A DNA stretch of 64,000 nt from Achromobacter sp. MYb9 (GCF_002975275.1 NZ_PCOQ01000002.1:1-64000); one strand, 5' to 3'. Numbered from the stretch's first letter, positions 17,604-27,248 are shown. Translations and numbers: made by a program. The notes: generated by a model not told the origin, from the sequence alone.

Positions 17604-18744
17604 GAAACCTCCGGGTCGAGAAAGGCGCCATGTCGTCGGCAAGCTTGCCGGCCACGATCATGGGCGCCAGATTGAGGGCGTGCGCGGCGGCCAGCGTCAC
17701 GCCGCTATGACAGGTGGCGACAAAGGCGCCCGGGCACGTCTCGGATTGCTGATAGATCGGAAAGCCGTCCTTGGACATCACGCGCAGCGCCGCCCAGCTG
17801 CGCACCACGCGCACGTCGCGCAATGCAGGCAGCGTGCGCACGGCGCGGTCAGCCAGCGTGCCCAGGATCGGCAGCCCCACCAGGTTATCCACATAGCCGG
17901 CTTCTTCCTGCGAATCGCCGATCAGCCACGTGCCTTCGTCCGTCTGGCGCAAGGTGGACAACGGCGTTTCCAGCAGGCGGCGCGTGCGTTCCAGCACCAC
18001 GATCTGACCGCGTTGCGGGCGCACCGGCACGTCCAGGCCCACTTGCACGCCCAGGTCCTTGTTGGACAAGCCCGATGCCAGCACCACCTTGCGCGTGCGC
18101 ACCGTGCCAGAGGGCGTTGCGATCTCGAACACGCCGTCGCGCTGCTTGATGCTCTGCGCCGGACGGCGCGGCAGGTAATCCACAACGCGCTGTGCAAAAC
18201 TCGCGTGCAAGGCGCGCAGCAGCTTGAGCGGGTTGGCAATGCCATCGACCGGCGTCCACGTCGCGCCGCGCACATCGGGGCCGATGCCCGGCACCAGGTC
18301 GGCCACTTCCGCGCGATCCAGCAGCTTCCAGTCGTACTGCGCCATGCCGGGTTGCGCCAGCAAGGTCTTCATGAACGTGCCGCGCGCTTCCACTTCTTCG
18401 TCGCTTAGCAGCGCATGCAGCCCCCCGCGCTGTTCCAGGTGCACATCCACGCCGGTTTCTTCCAGCAGTTGCGCGGCCAGACGCGGCCAGCCGGACGCGG
18501 ACGTCATCGTCCACACGCCGTAGCGCGGCAGCCCCATGCCCTTGCTTTGCACCCACACCAGCCCGAAGTTGCCGCGCGACGCGCGGTAGGCCACGTCGCC
18601 CTCGTCCAGCACGGCCACGTGGTCCAGCTCGCGCCGCAAGCCATAGGCGATGGCCGATCCCACCAGCCCGCCGCCGATCACCACGGCGTCATAAATGCCG
18701 CGATGCACGGGCGCGCGGGGCGCCAGTTCTTTCTCGTCCGTCAT
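17587..18744 (-). CDS. FAD-dependent oxidoreductase, catalytic subunit (OoxB/HcnC-like)
   Basis: A 385-residue DAO-family flavoprotein. The N-terminal site is YDAVVIGGGLVGSAIAYGLR (about residues 18-37), followed by AVLDEGDVAYRASRGNFG, and late CPGAFVATCHSGVTLAAAHA closes the FAD pocket. In octopine oxidase and hydrogen cyanide synthase this subunit oxidises the amine. The start codon overlaps the stop of the upstream permease by one base (TAATG), so uptake and oxidation genes are co-transcribed. The substrate cannot be read from the sequence. Confidence 0.88.
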   Translation of the reverse strand: MTDEKELAPRAPVHRGIYDAVVIGGGLVGSAIAYGLRRELDHVAVLDEGDVAYRASRGNFGLVWVQSKGMGLPRYGVWTMTSASGWPRLAAQLLEETGVDVHLEQRGGLHALLSDEEVEARGTFMKTLLAQPGMAQYDWKLLDRAEVADLVPGIGPDVRGATWTPVDGIANPLKLLRALHASFAQRVVDYLPRRPAQSIKQRDGVFEIATPSGTVRTRKVVLASGLSNKDLGVQVGLDVPVRPQRGQIVVLERTRRLLETPLSTLRQTDEGTWLIGDSQEEAGYVDNLVGLPILGTLADRAVRTLPALRDVRVVRSWAALRVMSKDGFPIYQQSETCPGAFVATCHSGVTLAAAHALNLAPMIVAGKLADDMAPFSTRRFHVQEA

Positions 18745-19544
18745 TAGCGTCCCTTTCCTACAAACAGCTTTTCCAGGCCGACCACGCGGTCCAGAATGAA
18801 AATGGCGATGATCGTCACGTAGATCAGCACGGCCGACACGGCGGTCACGAGCGGATCGATAGTGTCTTCGATATGCAGGAAGATGCGCACCGGCAGCGTC
18901 GTCGTGGACGGCGAGGCGATGAAGATCGACATGGTCAGTTCGTCAAAGCTGGTAATGAAGGCGATGACCCAGCCGCTGACCACGCCCGGCAGCAACAGTG
19001 GCAGCACCACGCGCCGGAACGCCGTCCAGTTGGACGCGCCCAGCGATTGCGCGGCGCGCTCCAGCGCGGGGTCGATACCGGTGGCCGACGCCAGCACCAG
19101 GCGCAGCGCGTAGGGCATCACCAGGATGACGTGCGCCACCACCAGGCCCACATAAGTGCCGGCCAGATCCACGGTGGTGAAGAACTTCAGGAAGGCCAGG
19201 CCCAGCACCACATGCGGAATCATCAGCGGCGACAGGAAGAACGCCACCAGCGCCTCGCGGCCGCGAAAGCGGTTGCGGGCCAGGGCCAGCGCGCTGGGCA
19301 CGGCCAAGCCTATGGCCAGCGTCGCCGACAAGGTCCCCAGCCCCAGGCTGAACCAGAATGCTTCGACAAAACGCGGGTTGTCCAGGATGGCGCGGAACCA
19401 GCGCAACGACAGTCCGCCCGAGGGCAAAGAAATAAAGCCCTCGGACGTGAACGCCACCGCACACACCATGACGATGGGCGCCAGGATGAACAGGATGAAC
19501 AGGGTGTGAAAGACCAGGCCGATGGGGCCGTTTCGAAATTGCAT
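18744..19544 (-). CDS. ABC transporter permease (PotC-like)
   Basis: A 266-residue inner-membrane permease with about six hydrophobic helices and the EAA-type loop ERAAQSLGASNWTAFRRVVLP. It belongs to the PotC/YdcV polyamine/opine family. The ATG at 19544 follows AGGAGG; upstream codons are ignored. It works with the PotB-like permease, PotA-like ATPase and binding protein of cassette A. Confidence 0.92.
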   Translation of the reverse strand: MQFRNGPIGLVFHTLFILFILAPIVMVCAVAFTSEGFISLPSGGLSLRWFRAILDNPRFVEAFWFSLGLGTLSATLAIGLAVPSALALARNRFRGREALVAFFLSPLMIPHVVLGLAFLKFFTTVDLAGTYVGLVVAHVILVMPYALRLVLASATGIDPALERAAQSLGASNWTAFRRVVLPLLLPGVVSGWVIAFITSFDELTMSIFIASPSTTTLPVRIFLHIEDTIDPLVTAVSAVLIYVTIIAIFILDRVVGLEKLFVGKGR

Positions 19545-19545
19545 T

Positions 19546-20412
19546 TCAGCCTCCTGCCTGGTTGAAGACGGCGCCGTACTTGCGTTCAATGATCCGGTTG
19601 GCGGACAGCAGCACGACGACGGTGGCCAGCAGCAGCACCACGGCCAGCGCCGCGCCCAGCGGCCAGTTCAGCGTGTTCAGGAATTCGTCGTAGGCCGCCG
19701 TGGCCACGTTCTTCAAGCGCCGGCCGCCGATGATGGCCGGCGTGGCGAACGAGCTGGCCGCCATCGCAAACACCATGATCGCACCCGACAGAATGCCGGG
19801 CATGACCTGAGGCACAATCACGCGCCGGATCACGGTGAACTGCGATGCCCCCAACGACAGGGCGGCGGCTTCGGTCGCGGGATTGATCCGCTGCAGCGAC
19901 GCCCATACCGAAATCACCATGAAGGGCACCAGCACGTGCGTCAGCGCGATGCCCACGCCCAGATTGCTGTACATCAGGTCCACGGGCGTGCTGATCAGCC
20001 CGATGCCGATCAGCGCCTTGTTGATAAGACCGGTGGAGCCAAACAGCAGCGCCCAGCCCAGCGTGCGCACCACCACCGAAATCAGCAAGGGGCCCAGCAC
20101 CACCATCAGGAACAGGCCCTTCCACGGGTTGGCCATGCGTGACAGCACGTAGGCCTCGGCGGTGCCCAGCACCAGGCACGCCACCGTCACGGCCGCCGCC
20201 ACGCCGAAGGTGCGCGCGTAGATTTCGTAGTAGTACCCGTCGCTGAAGATCTCGAAGTAGTTCTTCCAGGTGAAGGTCACCTGCATGCCGCCATAGAACT
20301 GGAAATTGAAGAAGCTGATCAGGAACACCAGCGCCATCGGCACCACCAGAAACGTGGCATAGACCACCAGCGCCGGCGCGCTCAACACCCACGGGTTGGC
20401 GCGCGCGCTCAT
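19546..20412 (-). CDS. ABC transporter permease (PotB-like)
   Basis: A 288-residue permease with about six membrane helices and EAA loop TEAAALSLGASQFTVIRRVIVP. The N-terminus MSARANPWVLSAPALVVY is typical of PotB/PotH-type proteins. Its ATG at 20412 overlaps the ATPase stop (ATGA), showing translational coupling in cassette A. Confidence 0.92.
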   Translation of the reverse strand: MSARANPWVLSAPALVVYATFLVVPMALVFLISFFNFQFYGGMQVTFTWKNYFEIFSDGYYYEIYARTFGVAAAVTVACLVLGTAEAYVLSRMANPWKGLFLMVVLGPLLISVVVRTLGWALLFGSTGLINKALIGIGLISTPVDLMYSNLGVGIALTHVLVPFMVISVWASLQRINPATEAAALSLGASQFTVIRRVIVPQVMPGILSGAIMVFAMAASSFATPAIIGGRRLKNVATAAYDEFLNTLNWPLGAALAVVLLLATVVVLLSANRIIERKYGAVFNQAGG

Positions 20413-21470
20413 GACGCCAGGCCCTTGGGCGCGGCCGCGACTTCGCACATGTCCTGCGCGCGCCAGCGCAAGTGCACGGGCTCGCCCTCGGCGGGCACGG
20501 CCACGCCGTCGTTCTGACGGATCACCATCACTTCGCCCACCGATGTGTCGACCTGGCACAGCCAGTGGTTGCCCTGGAATACGCGCGTCTTCATGCGCCC
20601 CGGCAGGGCACAGGCGGCGGGTTCCGAGAACAGGATTTTTTCGGGGCGCACGATCACCGCGCCTTGCGGCACCGGCGCGCCCGCCATCGGGATGTGCGCT
20701 TCGCCGATGCGGGCGCGCGTCTCGTTTTCGTATTGTTCGGCCGTGGGCGTGAACACGTTGGCCTTGCCCAGGAAGCCGCCGACGAAGTGGCTGGCCGGCC
20801 CTTCATAGGCCTGGAAGGGTTCAGCCACCTGTTCGACCCGGCCCTGGTTCATCACCACGATGCGATCCGACAGCGCCAGCGCCTCGGACTGATCGTGCGT
20901 GACAAGAATGGTGGTGGTGCCGATCGTCCGCTGGATGCTGCGCAGTTCCAACTGCATTTCCTCGCGCAGCTTGGCGTCCAGGTTCGACAGCGGTTCGTCC
21001 AGCAGCAGCACGCTGGGCCGAATCACCAGCGCGCGCGCCAAGGCCACGCGCTGCTGCTGGCCGCCGGACATGCGCGCCGGATGCCGGTCCGCCAGATGGG
21101 CCAGACCCACCAGCTTCAAGGCATCGGCCACGCGCGCCTCGCGTTCTTCCTTCTTGACGCGCTGCATCTCCAGGCCGAACGATACGTTCTCAAACGCGGT
21201 CATGTGCGGGAACAAGGCATAGTTCTGGAACACCAGCCCCAGCCCGCGCTTGTTGGCCGGCACGCGGCTGACGTCGCGGCCATCCAGCACGATGCTGCCG
21301 CTGGTGGGTTCGACAAAGCCCGCGATCATTTGCAGCGTGGTGGTCTTGCCGCATCCCGATGGCCCCAGCAGCGAAATGAACTCGCCGCGATTCACGGACA
21401 GGCTCAGTTCTTCCACGGCGGTCGTTTCGCCATAGCGCTTGCACAGGCGGTTCAGCACTAGATAGGTCAT
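20409..21470 (-). CDS. ABC transporter ATP-binding protein (PotA-like)
   Basis: A 353-residue ATPase. Walker A GPSGCGKTT is at residues 36-44, signature [14 protein letters not shown] and Walker B VLLLDEPLSNLDAKLRE follow, and a C-terminal TOBE-type regulatory domain starts near residue 240 (EKILFSEPAACALPGRMKT). It energises polyamine/opine-like uptake in cassette A, between the binding-protein gene (47 nt upstream) and the permeases. Confidence 0.93.
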   Translation of the reverse strand: MTYLVLNRLCKRYGETTAVEELSLSVNRGEFISLLGPSGCGKTTTLQMIAGFVEPTSGSIVLDGRDVSRVPANKRGLGLVFQNYALFPHMTAFENVSFGLEMQRVKKEEREARVADALKLVGLAHLADRHPARMSGGQQQRVALARALVIRPSVLLLDEPLSNLDAKLREEMQLELRSIQRTIGTTTILVTHDQSEALALSDRIVVMNQGRVEQVAEPFQAYEGPASHFVGGFLGKANVFTPTAEQYENETRARIGEAHIPMAGAPVPQGAVIVRPEKILFSEPAACALPGRMKTRVFQGNHWLCQVDTSVGEVMVIRQNDGVAVPAEGEPVHLRWRAQDMCEVAAAPKGLAS

Positions 21471-21517
21471 GAAGGCTCCCGTGGGCGACGCGCCGCGCCG
21501 CCCCGTATTGCACCGTG

Positions 21518-22549
21518 TCAGCGCTCGATTTCCCGCGTCCAGCGCTTGTTCCAGTCGTCGCGGTTCTGGTTCACCGTGTCCCAGTCGATCACGATCAAAT
21601 CCGCGGCGCGCTTGCCGATAGGCAGCGGCACGCGCGGGTCATCGGTGACCTTGGCCTTCTTGTTGACCGGTCCGTAGCCGTAGGCGCTGGCCAACTTTTC
21701 CTGCACTTCCGGCGTCACCAGGTACTGCACGAACGCCTGCGCCATGGGGTTGGTCTTGGGCTTGGCAACGGGGCATACGGAGGACAGCAGCGCGTAGGCG
21801 CCTTCTTGCGGATACACGAAGCCCACCGGGAAGCCAGTGTCGGCAAACGATTTGGCCCGGCCGCTGCCCCACACGGAAATCACGGCCTGGCCTGACGAGA
21901 ACAGTTCCGTCATCTTGCCGGGCGACGGCTCGTACACCAGCACATTGGGACCCACCTCGTTCTTGAAGGTGGTGAAGCCCGCGTCGATCTTCTTTTCGCC
22001 GCCGCCACCTTCGCGCGCATATTCCACCAGCGCGTGCAGGCCGTAGGTGTTGTTCAGCGGCGGCACCACCAGTTGCTTCTTGTACTTGGGGTCCTTCAGG
22101 TCTTTCCACGACGTGGGCGCGGCCCACTTCTTTTCGTCGAAAACCTTCTTGTTGTACATGATGCCGGTGGCCACGATGCCGATGGCCACGGCCTTGTCGT
22201 CCTTGTAGCGCGCGGTGCTGTAGATGTCGTCGGCGGGCAGGCCCTTGATGGGTTCGCAAAAGCCCAGCGCGATGGCCTGGTACATGGGGCCGTCATCGAT
22301 GATGGCCACGTCGATCTGCTGGTTGCTCTTTTGCGCTTGCAGCCGCGCCACCGTATTGGTGGAGTTGCCAGCCACATAGTCCAGCTCGATGCCGTGCTGC
22401 TTGGCGAAGGGCGGGAAGATGTCCTTGCGCATGATGTCTTCGAACGAGCCGCCGTAGCCGGCCACCACCAACTTCTGCTGCGCTGCTGCATTTGCGCTGA
22501 GTCCGACGGCCACCGTCGTCGCCGCGATCACTGCAAGTACCTTGCCCAT
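21518..22549 (-). CDS. ABC transporter substrate-binding protein (PotD/opine-type)
   Basis: A 343-residue periplasmic protein with signal peptide MGKVLAVIAATTVAVGLSA and cleavage near NAAA|QQK (residue 22). The mature part is a type-2 periplasmic binding fold of the spermidine/putrescine family: LVVAGYGGSFEDIMRKDIF, VAIIDDGPMYQAI and VWGSGRAKSFADTGFPVGF. It is the first gene of cassette A and probably sets substrate choice. The ATG at 22549 has a G-rich ribosome site; longer in-frame starts reach into the GntR operator region and are rejected. Confidence 0.9.
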   Translation of the reverse strand: MGKVLAVIAATTVAVGLSANAAAQQKLVVAGYGGSFEDIMRKDIFPPFAKQHGIELDYVAGNSTNTVARLQAQKSNQQIDVAIIDDGPMYQAIALGFCEPIKGLPADDIYSTARYKDDKAVAIGIVATGIMYNKKVFDEKKWAAPTSWKDLKDPKYKKQLVVPPLNNTYGLHALVEYAREGGGGEKKIDAGFTTFKNEVGPNVLVYEPSPGKMTELFSSGQAVISVWGSGRAKSFADTGFPVGFVYPQEGAYALLSSVCPVAKPKTNPMAQAFVQYLVTPEVQEKLASAYGYGPVNKKAKVTDDPRVPLPIGKRAADLIVIDWDTVNQNRDDWNKRWTREIER

Positions 22550-22574
22550 GAGAACCCCCGATTGTTGGTACACT

Positions 22575-22600
22575 TTGTCCGTACATGAATGTCCGGACAA
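22575..22600. promoter_or_regulatory. GntR operator candidate (TTGTCCGKACA inverted pair)
   Basis: TTGTCCGTACA at 22575-22585 faces TGTCCGGACAA at 22590-22600, an inverted repeat matching 10 of 11 positions. It lies 26 bp upstream of the cassette A start codon and 81 bp upstream of the GntR start codon. A third copy lies at 22638-22649. Confidence 0.65.
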
Positions 22601-22637
22601 ATAATGAATCCGACGAGACATCGTTGTCAATCGGTTA

Positions 22638-22649
22638 TTGTCCGTACAA
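22638..22649. promoter_or_regulatory. GntR operator candidate, single copy
   Basis: TTGTCCGTACAA repeats the half-site seen at 22575-22600 and is itself nearly palindromic. It sits 32 bp upstream of the GntR start codon, a good place for autorepression. Confidence 0.6.
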
Positions 22650-22680
22650 ACCCCATATAACAATGCAAGGAGCTCCCCCC

Positions 22681-23484
22681 ATGACCCGATCCTCCGAGCG
22701 CGCGACCGGCCCTGGCGGAGCACGGCAGGCGCGCGGGAAACCCGAATCGCAGGCGCCCGACGGCGACGTTGGCGGCCCCCGTTACAAGAGCATTTTCCAA
22801 ACGCTGTCGCACGACATCAGCACCGGCCGCTACCCGGTCATGACGCTGCTGCCCACGGAGCACGAGCTGTGCGACCAGTTCAACGCCAGCCGCCACACCA
22901 TCCGCGAAGCGATCCGCATGCTGACCGTGGCGGGCATGGTGTCGCGCCGCCCCGGCGTGGGCACCCGCGTCGAGACCGCCCGCGCCAGCACCCGCTTCAC
23001 ACAGCGCATCTCGCAGTTTCCCGACCTGCTGCAATACGCGCGCAATGCGGCGCTGTTGGTGCAGGACGTGCGCACCATCAAGCTGCCCAAGCGGCTGGCT
23101 GAGGCACTGGGCTGCACGTCCGACAAGTCCTGGCTGCATATCAACTCCATCAAGACCCTGGATGACCAGGACACCGCCGCGGCCAGCACGCTCATCTACG
23201 CCGACCCCGAACATTCGGACGTGCGCGTCGAGGTCAAATCGCGCATTTCGCTGCTGCGCCTGATCGAAGACCACTTTGGCGACCGCATCACCGAGGTCAA
23301 CCAGGAATTCTCGGCCACGCCCATCAATGCCACGATCGCCAAGCAGTTGAAGGTCGAGCCCAAGACGGCCGGCTTCGTCATCACCCGCCGCTATTACGGT
23401 GATGGCGGCCTGCTGCTGCTGGCCACCATCACCACCTTCCCGCACGACAAGATGAAGTACTCGATGACGCTCAACGTAGGGTGA
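22681..23484 (+). CDS. GntR family regulator (HutC/UTRA type)
   Basis: A 267-residue regulator. The winged helix-turn-helix covers about residues 38-100 (YKSIFQTLSHDISTG, LPTEHELCDQFNASRHTIRE, GMVSRRPGVGTRV); a UTRA ligand-binding domain fills about residues 125-267. The ATG at 22681 has AAGGAG 8 nt upstream. It is divergent from cassette A with TTGTCCGTACA-type sites between them, so it probably represses the transporter-oxidase operon until the imported compound or a product binds. The 3' end overlaps the convergent HyuB gene by 14 bp. Confidence 0.9.
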   Translation: MTRSSERATGPGGARQARGKPESQAPDGDVGGPRYKSIFQTLSHDISTGRYPVMTLLPTEHELCDQFNASRHTIREAIRMLTVAGMVSRRPGVGTRVETARASTRFTQRISQFPDLLQYARNAALLVQDVRTIKLPKRLAEALGCTSDKSWLHINSIKTLDDQDTAAASTLIYADPEHSDVRVEVKSRISLLRLIEDHFGDRITEVNQEFSATPINATIAKQLKVEPKTAGFVITRRYYGDGGLLLLATITTFPHDKMKYSMTLNVG

Positions 23485-25198
23485 CGGGCACGGCGCCCGC
23501 GCCATAGGCAGCCCGCGCCGCGTCCACGCTGATTTTTCCGTCAGCCAGGTCCTGCTCGATGCGCCCGCGGGGCCGTTCCGATGGCGCTCCATACCCGCCG
23601 CCGCCCGGCGTTTCGATGCGCACGCTGTCGCCGGGCGCCAGCGCGATGTTGGCCGTCTTGGAAAACAGCGTCTCGGCCTGTGGCGTGCCGAAGTTGCGGA
23701 TCAGCCGCGCGCGGCGTCCGTCGCCGCCGCCGTCCACCCCGGCCGCCACACCCACGGTGTGGCTGTCCGAACGCGCCGAAAACACGATGCCCGGTCCTAC
23801 CGCGCGGATCTGCTTGGCGATCGCCAGTCCGCCGCGCGTGCGGCCAACACCGCCGGAGTCGGGGATCATGGCGTATTCGTCCATCATCAATGGATATTCG
23901 TTTTCCAGCGCTTCAACCGGCAGGTTGGACGTGTTGGTCATATGCACGTGGACCGCGTCCATTCCGTCGGCATCGAAGCGCGCGCCCGCGCCACCGCCCA
24001 GCGTTTCCAGATAGACGAAGTGCCCCGCGCGCTCGCGCCAGCGGCCTGAAAACACGATTGCGGGGCAGCAGTCGTTGCTGGACGCCATGGTCTTCTCGGG
24101 CGGCAACAAACCGCGGAACGCGCCAAAGATCGCGCCCGCGACCTTCTGCGCCGTGATCGACCGCGCGCCGACCGCCGCGGGATGTTCCGGGTTGGTGATG
24201 GTGCCCACCGGCGCCGACACGCTAATGGGGTCGAACAAGCCGGCGTTGGGCGCCAGGTCCGGATCCAGCAACGCTTTGACGGCGTAGTACACGCAGGCGC
24301 GCAACGCATTGATCGGCAGGTTCATCGCGCCGCGCGCCTGCTTGCCGGAGCCGTCGAAATCGAAATGCAGATTGCCGGGGCGCACCGTCAGCGTCACCTG
24401 GATCGGCACCGGATCGCCGCCCATTCCGTCGTCGTCCAGATCGCTGCGAAACGTGTAGCTGCCTTGCCGCAGCTCGGCGATGCGGTTGAGCAGGCGCCGG
24501 CGCGTGTACGCGATCACGTCATCCACGGAACGCAGCACCGCGTCCAGCCCCATCTGCCGGATCAGGCCTTGCACCGCGGCCGCGCCCCGGCGGTTGGTCG
24601 CCATCTGCACGCGCAGATCCAGCACGCGCTCTTCGGGGTCGCGAGTGTTGGCGCAGATCAGGCGCAGCATGTCCTCGTCCGTCTCACCATGCTTGGCGAT
24701 GCGGCAGGCGGGGATGCGAATGCCTTCTTCGAAAATGGACTTCAAGCCGCCCGCGATCGATCCTGGCACCGCGCCGCCCACGTCCGAATGGTGCGCGATA
24801 TTGGCCGCGAAGAAGCGCAGCACGCCTTCCCAGAACACGGGGGTCACGATGTTGATGTCGGGCAGATGGCTGCCGTCGGCCAGGTAGGGGTCGTTGCAGA
24901 TGAACACGTCGCCGTCACGGATGTCGTCGGTCTTGAACGTGCGCAGGATCGCGCCCATCGCGCCATCCAGCGAACCCAGGTGCAGCGGAATCTGCGTGCC
25001 TTGCGCCACCAGCCGGCCAGCCGCGTCGAACAAGGCCACCGAGCAGTCCTTGCGTTCCTTGATGTTGGTCGAGAACGACGCGCGCACCAGCGTGTTGTTC
25101 ATGTCTTCGGTGATGGACAGCAGGCGGTTGCAGAACACCTCCATGCCAATGGGGTCGGCCAGCGCCACGCTGGAACCGGAATGGTCGGGCTTAGTCAT
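23471..25198 (-). CDS. hyuB: Hydantoinase B / 5-oxoprolinase-type subunit
   Basis: A 575-residue protein of the HyuB/AcxB family. It begins with SVALADPIGMEVFCNRLLSI and shows GDVFICNDPYLADGSHLPDI, then ANIAHHSDVGGAVPGS, a histidine-rich, probably metal-binding region. With HyuA it forms an ATP-dependent ring-opening or carboxylating enzyme acting on N-methylhydantoin, 5-oxoproline, hydantoin-like rings or acetone-type substrates. Its ATG overlaps the hyuA stop by 8 bp. The substrate cannot be set from sequence; the neighbouring Bug protein suggests a small carboxylated compound. Confidence 0.88.
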   Translation of the reverse strand: MTKPDHSGSSVALADPIGMEVFCNRLLSITEDMNNTLVRASFSTNIKERKDCSVALFDAAGRLVAQGTQIPLHLGSLDGAMGAILRTFKTDDIRDGDVFICNDPYLADGSHLPDINIVTPVFWEGVLRFFAANIAHHSDVGGAVPGSIAGGLKSIFEEGIRIPACRIAKHGETDEDMLRLICANTRDPEERVLDLRVQMATNRRGAAAVQGLIRQMGLDAVLRSVDDVIAYTRRRLLNRIAELRQGSYTFRSDLDDDGMGGDPVPIQVTLTVRPGNLHFDFDGSGKQARGAMNLPINALRACVYYAVKALLDPDLAPNAGLFDPISVSAPVGTITNPEHPAAVGARSITAQKVAGAIFGAFRGLLPPEKTMASSNDCCPAIVFSGRWRERAGHFVYLETLGGGAGARFDADGMDAVHVHMTNTSNLPVEALENEYPLMMDEYAMIPDSGGVGRTRGGLAIAKQIRAVGPGIVFSARSDSHTVGVAAGVDGGGDGRRARLIRNFGTPQAETLFSKTANIALAPGDSVRIETPGGGGYGAPSERPRGRIEQDLADGKISVDAARAAYGAGAVPVTLR

Positions 25199-27248
25199 GC
25201 AAGCCTCCTTGCAAGCGGATGATCAGGTTGCCGTATTCGTCGACGCTGGCGTGCTGGCCAACGCCGACGACGGTGGTTGAACTCATTTCTTCCAGCAGTG
25301 CGGGGCCGATGAAGCGCGCGCCGGTGGGCACGCGATCGCGGTCGTACACCGGGGTCTCCTGCCAGCCGTGCGTGGGTCCGAAATAGGCGTCGCGCTGGCC
25401 AATCCTGGCATCGGCGAGCACCCCGCCGATATGGCGTGGCGCAAGCGGCGCCTTCACCACCTGGCCCACGGCCTGCATGCGGCAGTTGATGATCTGCACC
25501 TTGCGGTCGTCCACCGTGTACCCGTATTCGCGTTCGTGCGCCTCGGCGAAACGGCGCGCGAATTCCGCATGGCCGCCCACGCCGGTGTCGTCCAGGCTGA
25601 CCTGCACTTCAAAGTTCTGTCCTTCGTAGCGGGCGTCGATCGCGCTGCGATAGACGCGAAGCGCCGGGTCCACGCGCTCCTCCGCCAACCAGTTTTCGGC
25701 TTGCGTGCGCAGGCCCTTGAAGATGGCCGCGATCGCCGGCCACGTGTCTTCGCCAGCCAACGAGATCTCGCTCTGCACGAAGTCGAACGAAATGTCGCTG
25801 AGCAGGATGCCACGCGCGCACATGGTGCCCGGCTCCTGCGGCACGATCACGACCGGAATGCCGCATTCTTCGGCAACTTCCACCGCGTGCAGGGGCCCCG
25901 CGCCGCCGTAGGCATACAACGCGAAGTCCGACAGGTCGTAGCCGCGCTCGGTCGACACGGCGCGAATGGCCCGGCTCATGTTCGCCGCCGCGATGCGCAG
26001 GATGCCTTCGGCGGCCGCATCGCGGTCCAGACCGAGCGGCCTGGCCACGCGTTCATCGATGACTTGCCGCGCCGCGTCGGCGTGCACCGGCATGCGGCCG
26101 TTCAGCAGGGCCACGGGGTTCAGCCGCTGCAAGACGATCTCGGCGTCGGTGATCGTCGGCTCCTGGCCGCCGCGGCCGTAACCCACCGGTCCCGGCACGG
26201 CGCCGGCGCTGTGCGGGCCCACTTTCAGCGCGCCCGCGTCGTCCAGCCACGCGATGCTGCCGCCGCCCGCGCCGATCACGTGGATATCGACCATCGGCGT
26301 CTTGACGGGATAGCCCGCCACATGGCGATGCGATGTGAATAACGGACGGCCATCGCACACCAGGGACACATCCGTGCTGGTTCCGCCCACATCGAAGGTG
26401 ACCAGATTCAGGCTGCCGATGGCGCGGCCCACGGCGGCCGCGCCCACCACGCCCGCCGCCGGCCCCGACAGGCAGGTCCGCACGGGATACTGGCGCACCG
26501 TGGCAATCGACATCAGGCCGCCGTTGGAGTGGATGGTGTGCGGTTCGTGGCCGATGTTCAATTCCCGCACGCGCAGCAGGAAGCGTTCCAGATAGCGCGC
26601 CATCTTCGGCCCGACGGCGGCATTCAGCACGGTCGTCGACAGGCGTTCATATTCGCGGAACTCCGGCAGTACATCGGACGACTGGCTGATGTAGACACCC
26701 GGCATGACCTCCTCCACGAGCCGCGCCGCCCGGCGTTCGTGCGCCGGATTGCGGTAAGCATGCAGGAAGCAGATCGTCACGGCTTCAATGCCAGCCGCGG
26801 CGAACTGGCGCGCGGCGGCCAGCACCTGCTCGTCGTCCAGCGGCGTCAACACCTCGCCCGCCGCGTTGACGCGCTCATCGACCTCGACGCGGAATTCGCG
26901 TGGCACGGCCACGGGGGGCTTGCCCACGCTGTAGTCGTAGAGATGCGGCCGCGTCTGGCGGCCGATCTCCAGCACGTCGCGGAACCCGCGCGTGGTGATC
27001 AGCCCGACGCGCGCGCCCTTGCGTTCAATGATGAGGTTGGTGGCGACCGTGGTGCCGTGCCCCACATGCGACACCTGCGAGGGCGGAACACCGTGGTCGG
27101 CCAGCATCTGGCCAATGCCGGTGGCGATGGCTTCCGAGGGATCGTGCGGCGTGGAAGGCACTTTATGAAAGTGCACCACGCCGGCGTCCTCGTCGATCAT
27201 CGTGAAATCGGTAAACGTGCCTCCGACGTCTATCCCAATGCGATACAT
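25191..27248 (-). CDS. hyuA: Hydantoinase A / 5-oxoprolinase-type ATPase subunit
   Basis: A 685-residue ASKHA-fold protein. The start MYRIGIDVGGTFTDFTMID carries the first phosphate-binding loop, and LVTFDVGGTSTDVSLV the second, the hallmark of HyuA/AcxA/OplA ATPase subunits. It should activate the substrate carbonyl by ATP-dependent phosphorylation and work with HyuB. The ATG at 27248 is chosen because it gives the family's normal N-terminus; upstream codons reach 27329 without family similarity. It precedes hyuB in a minus-strand operon that starts with, or lies just after, the Bug binding-protein gene. Confidence 0.9.
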   Translation of the reverse strand: MYRIGIDVGGTFTDFTMIDEDAGVVHFHKVPSTPHDPSEAIATGIGQMLADHGVPPSQVSHVGHGTTVATNLIIERKGARVGLITTRGFRDVLEIGRQTRPHLYDYSVGKPPVAVPREFRVEVDERVNAAGEVLTPLDDEQVLAAARQFAAAGIEAVTICFLHAYRNPAHERRAARLVEEVMPGVYISQSSDVLPEFREYERLSTTVLNAAVGPKMARYLERFLLRVRELNIGHEPHTIHSNGGLMSIATVRQYPVRTCLSGPAAGVVGAAAVGRAIGSLNLVTFDVGGTSTDVSLVCDGRPLFTSHRHVAGYPVKTPMVDIHVIGAGGGSIAWLDDAGALKVGPHSAGAVPGPVGYGRGGQEPTITDAEIVLQRLNPVALLNGRMPVHADAARQVIDERVARPLGLDRDAAAEGILRIAAANMSRAIRAVSTERGYDLSDFALYAYGGAGPLHAVEVAEECGIPVVIVPQEPGTMCARGILLSDISFDFVQSEISLAGEDTWPAIAAIFKGLRTQAENWLAEERVDPALRVYRSAIDARYEGQNFEVQVSLDDTGVGGHAEFARRFAEAHEREYGYTVDDRKVQIINCRMQAVGQVVKAPLAPRHIGGVLADARIGQRDAYFGPTHGWQETPVYDRDRVPTGARFIGPALLEEMSSTTVVGVGQHASVDEYGNLIIRLQGGLHD

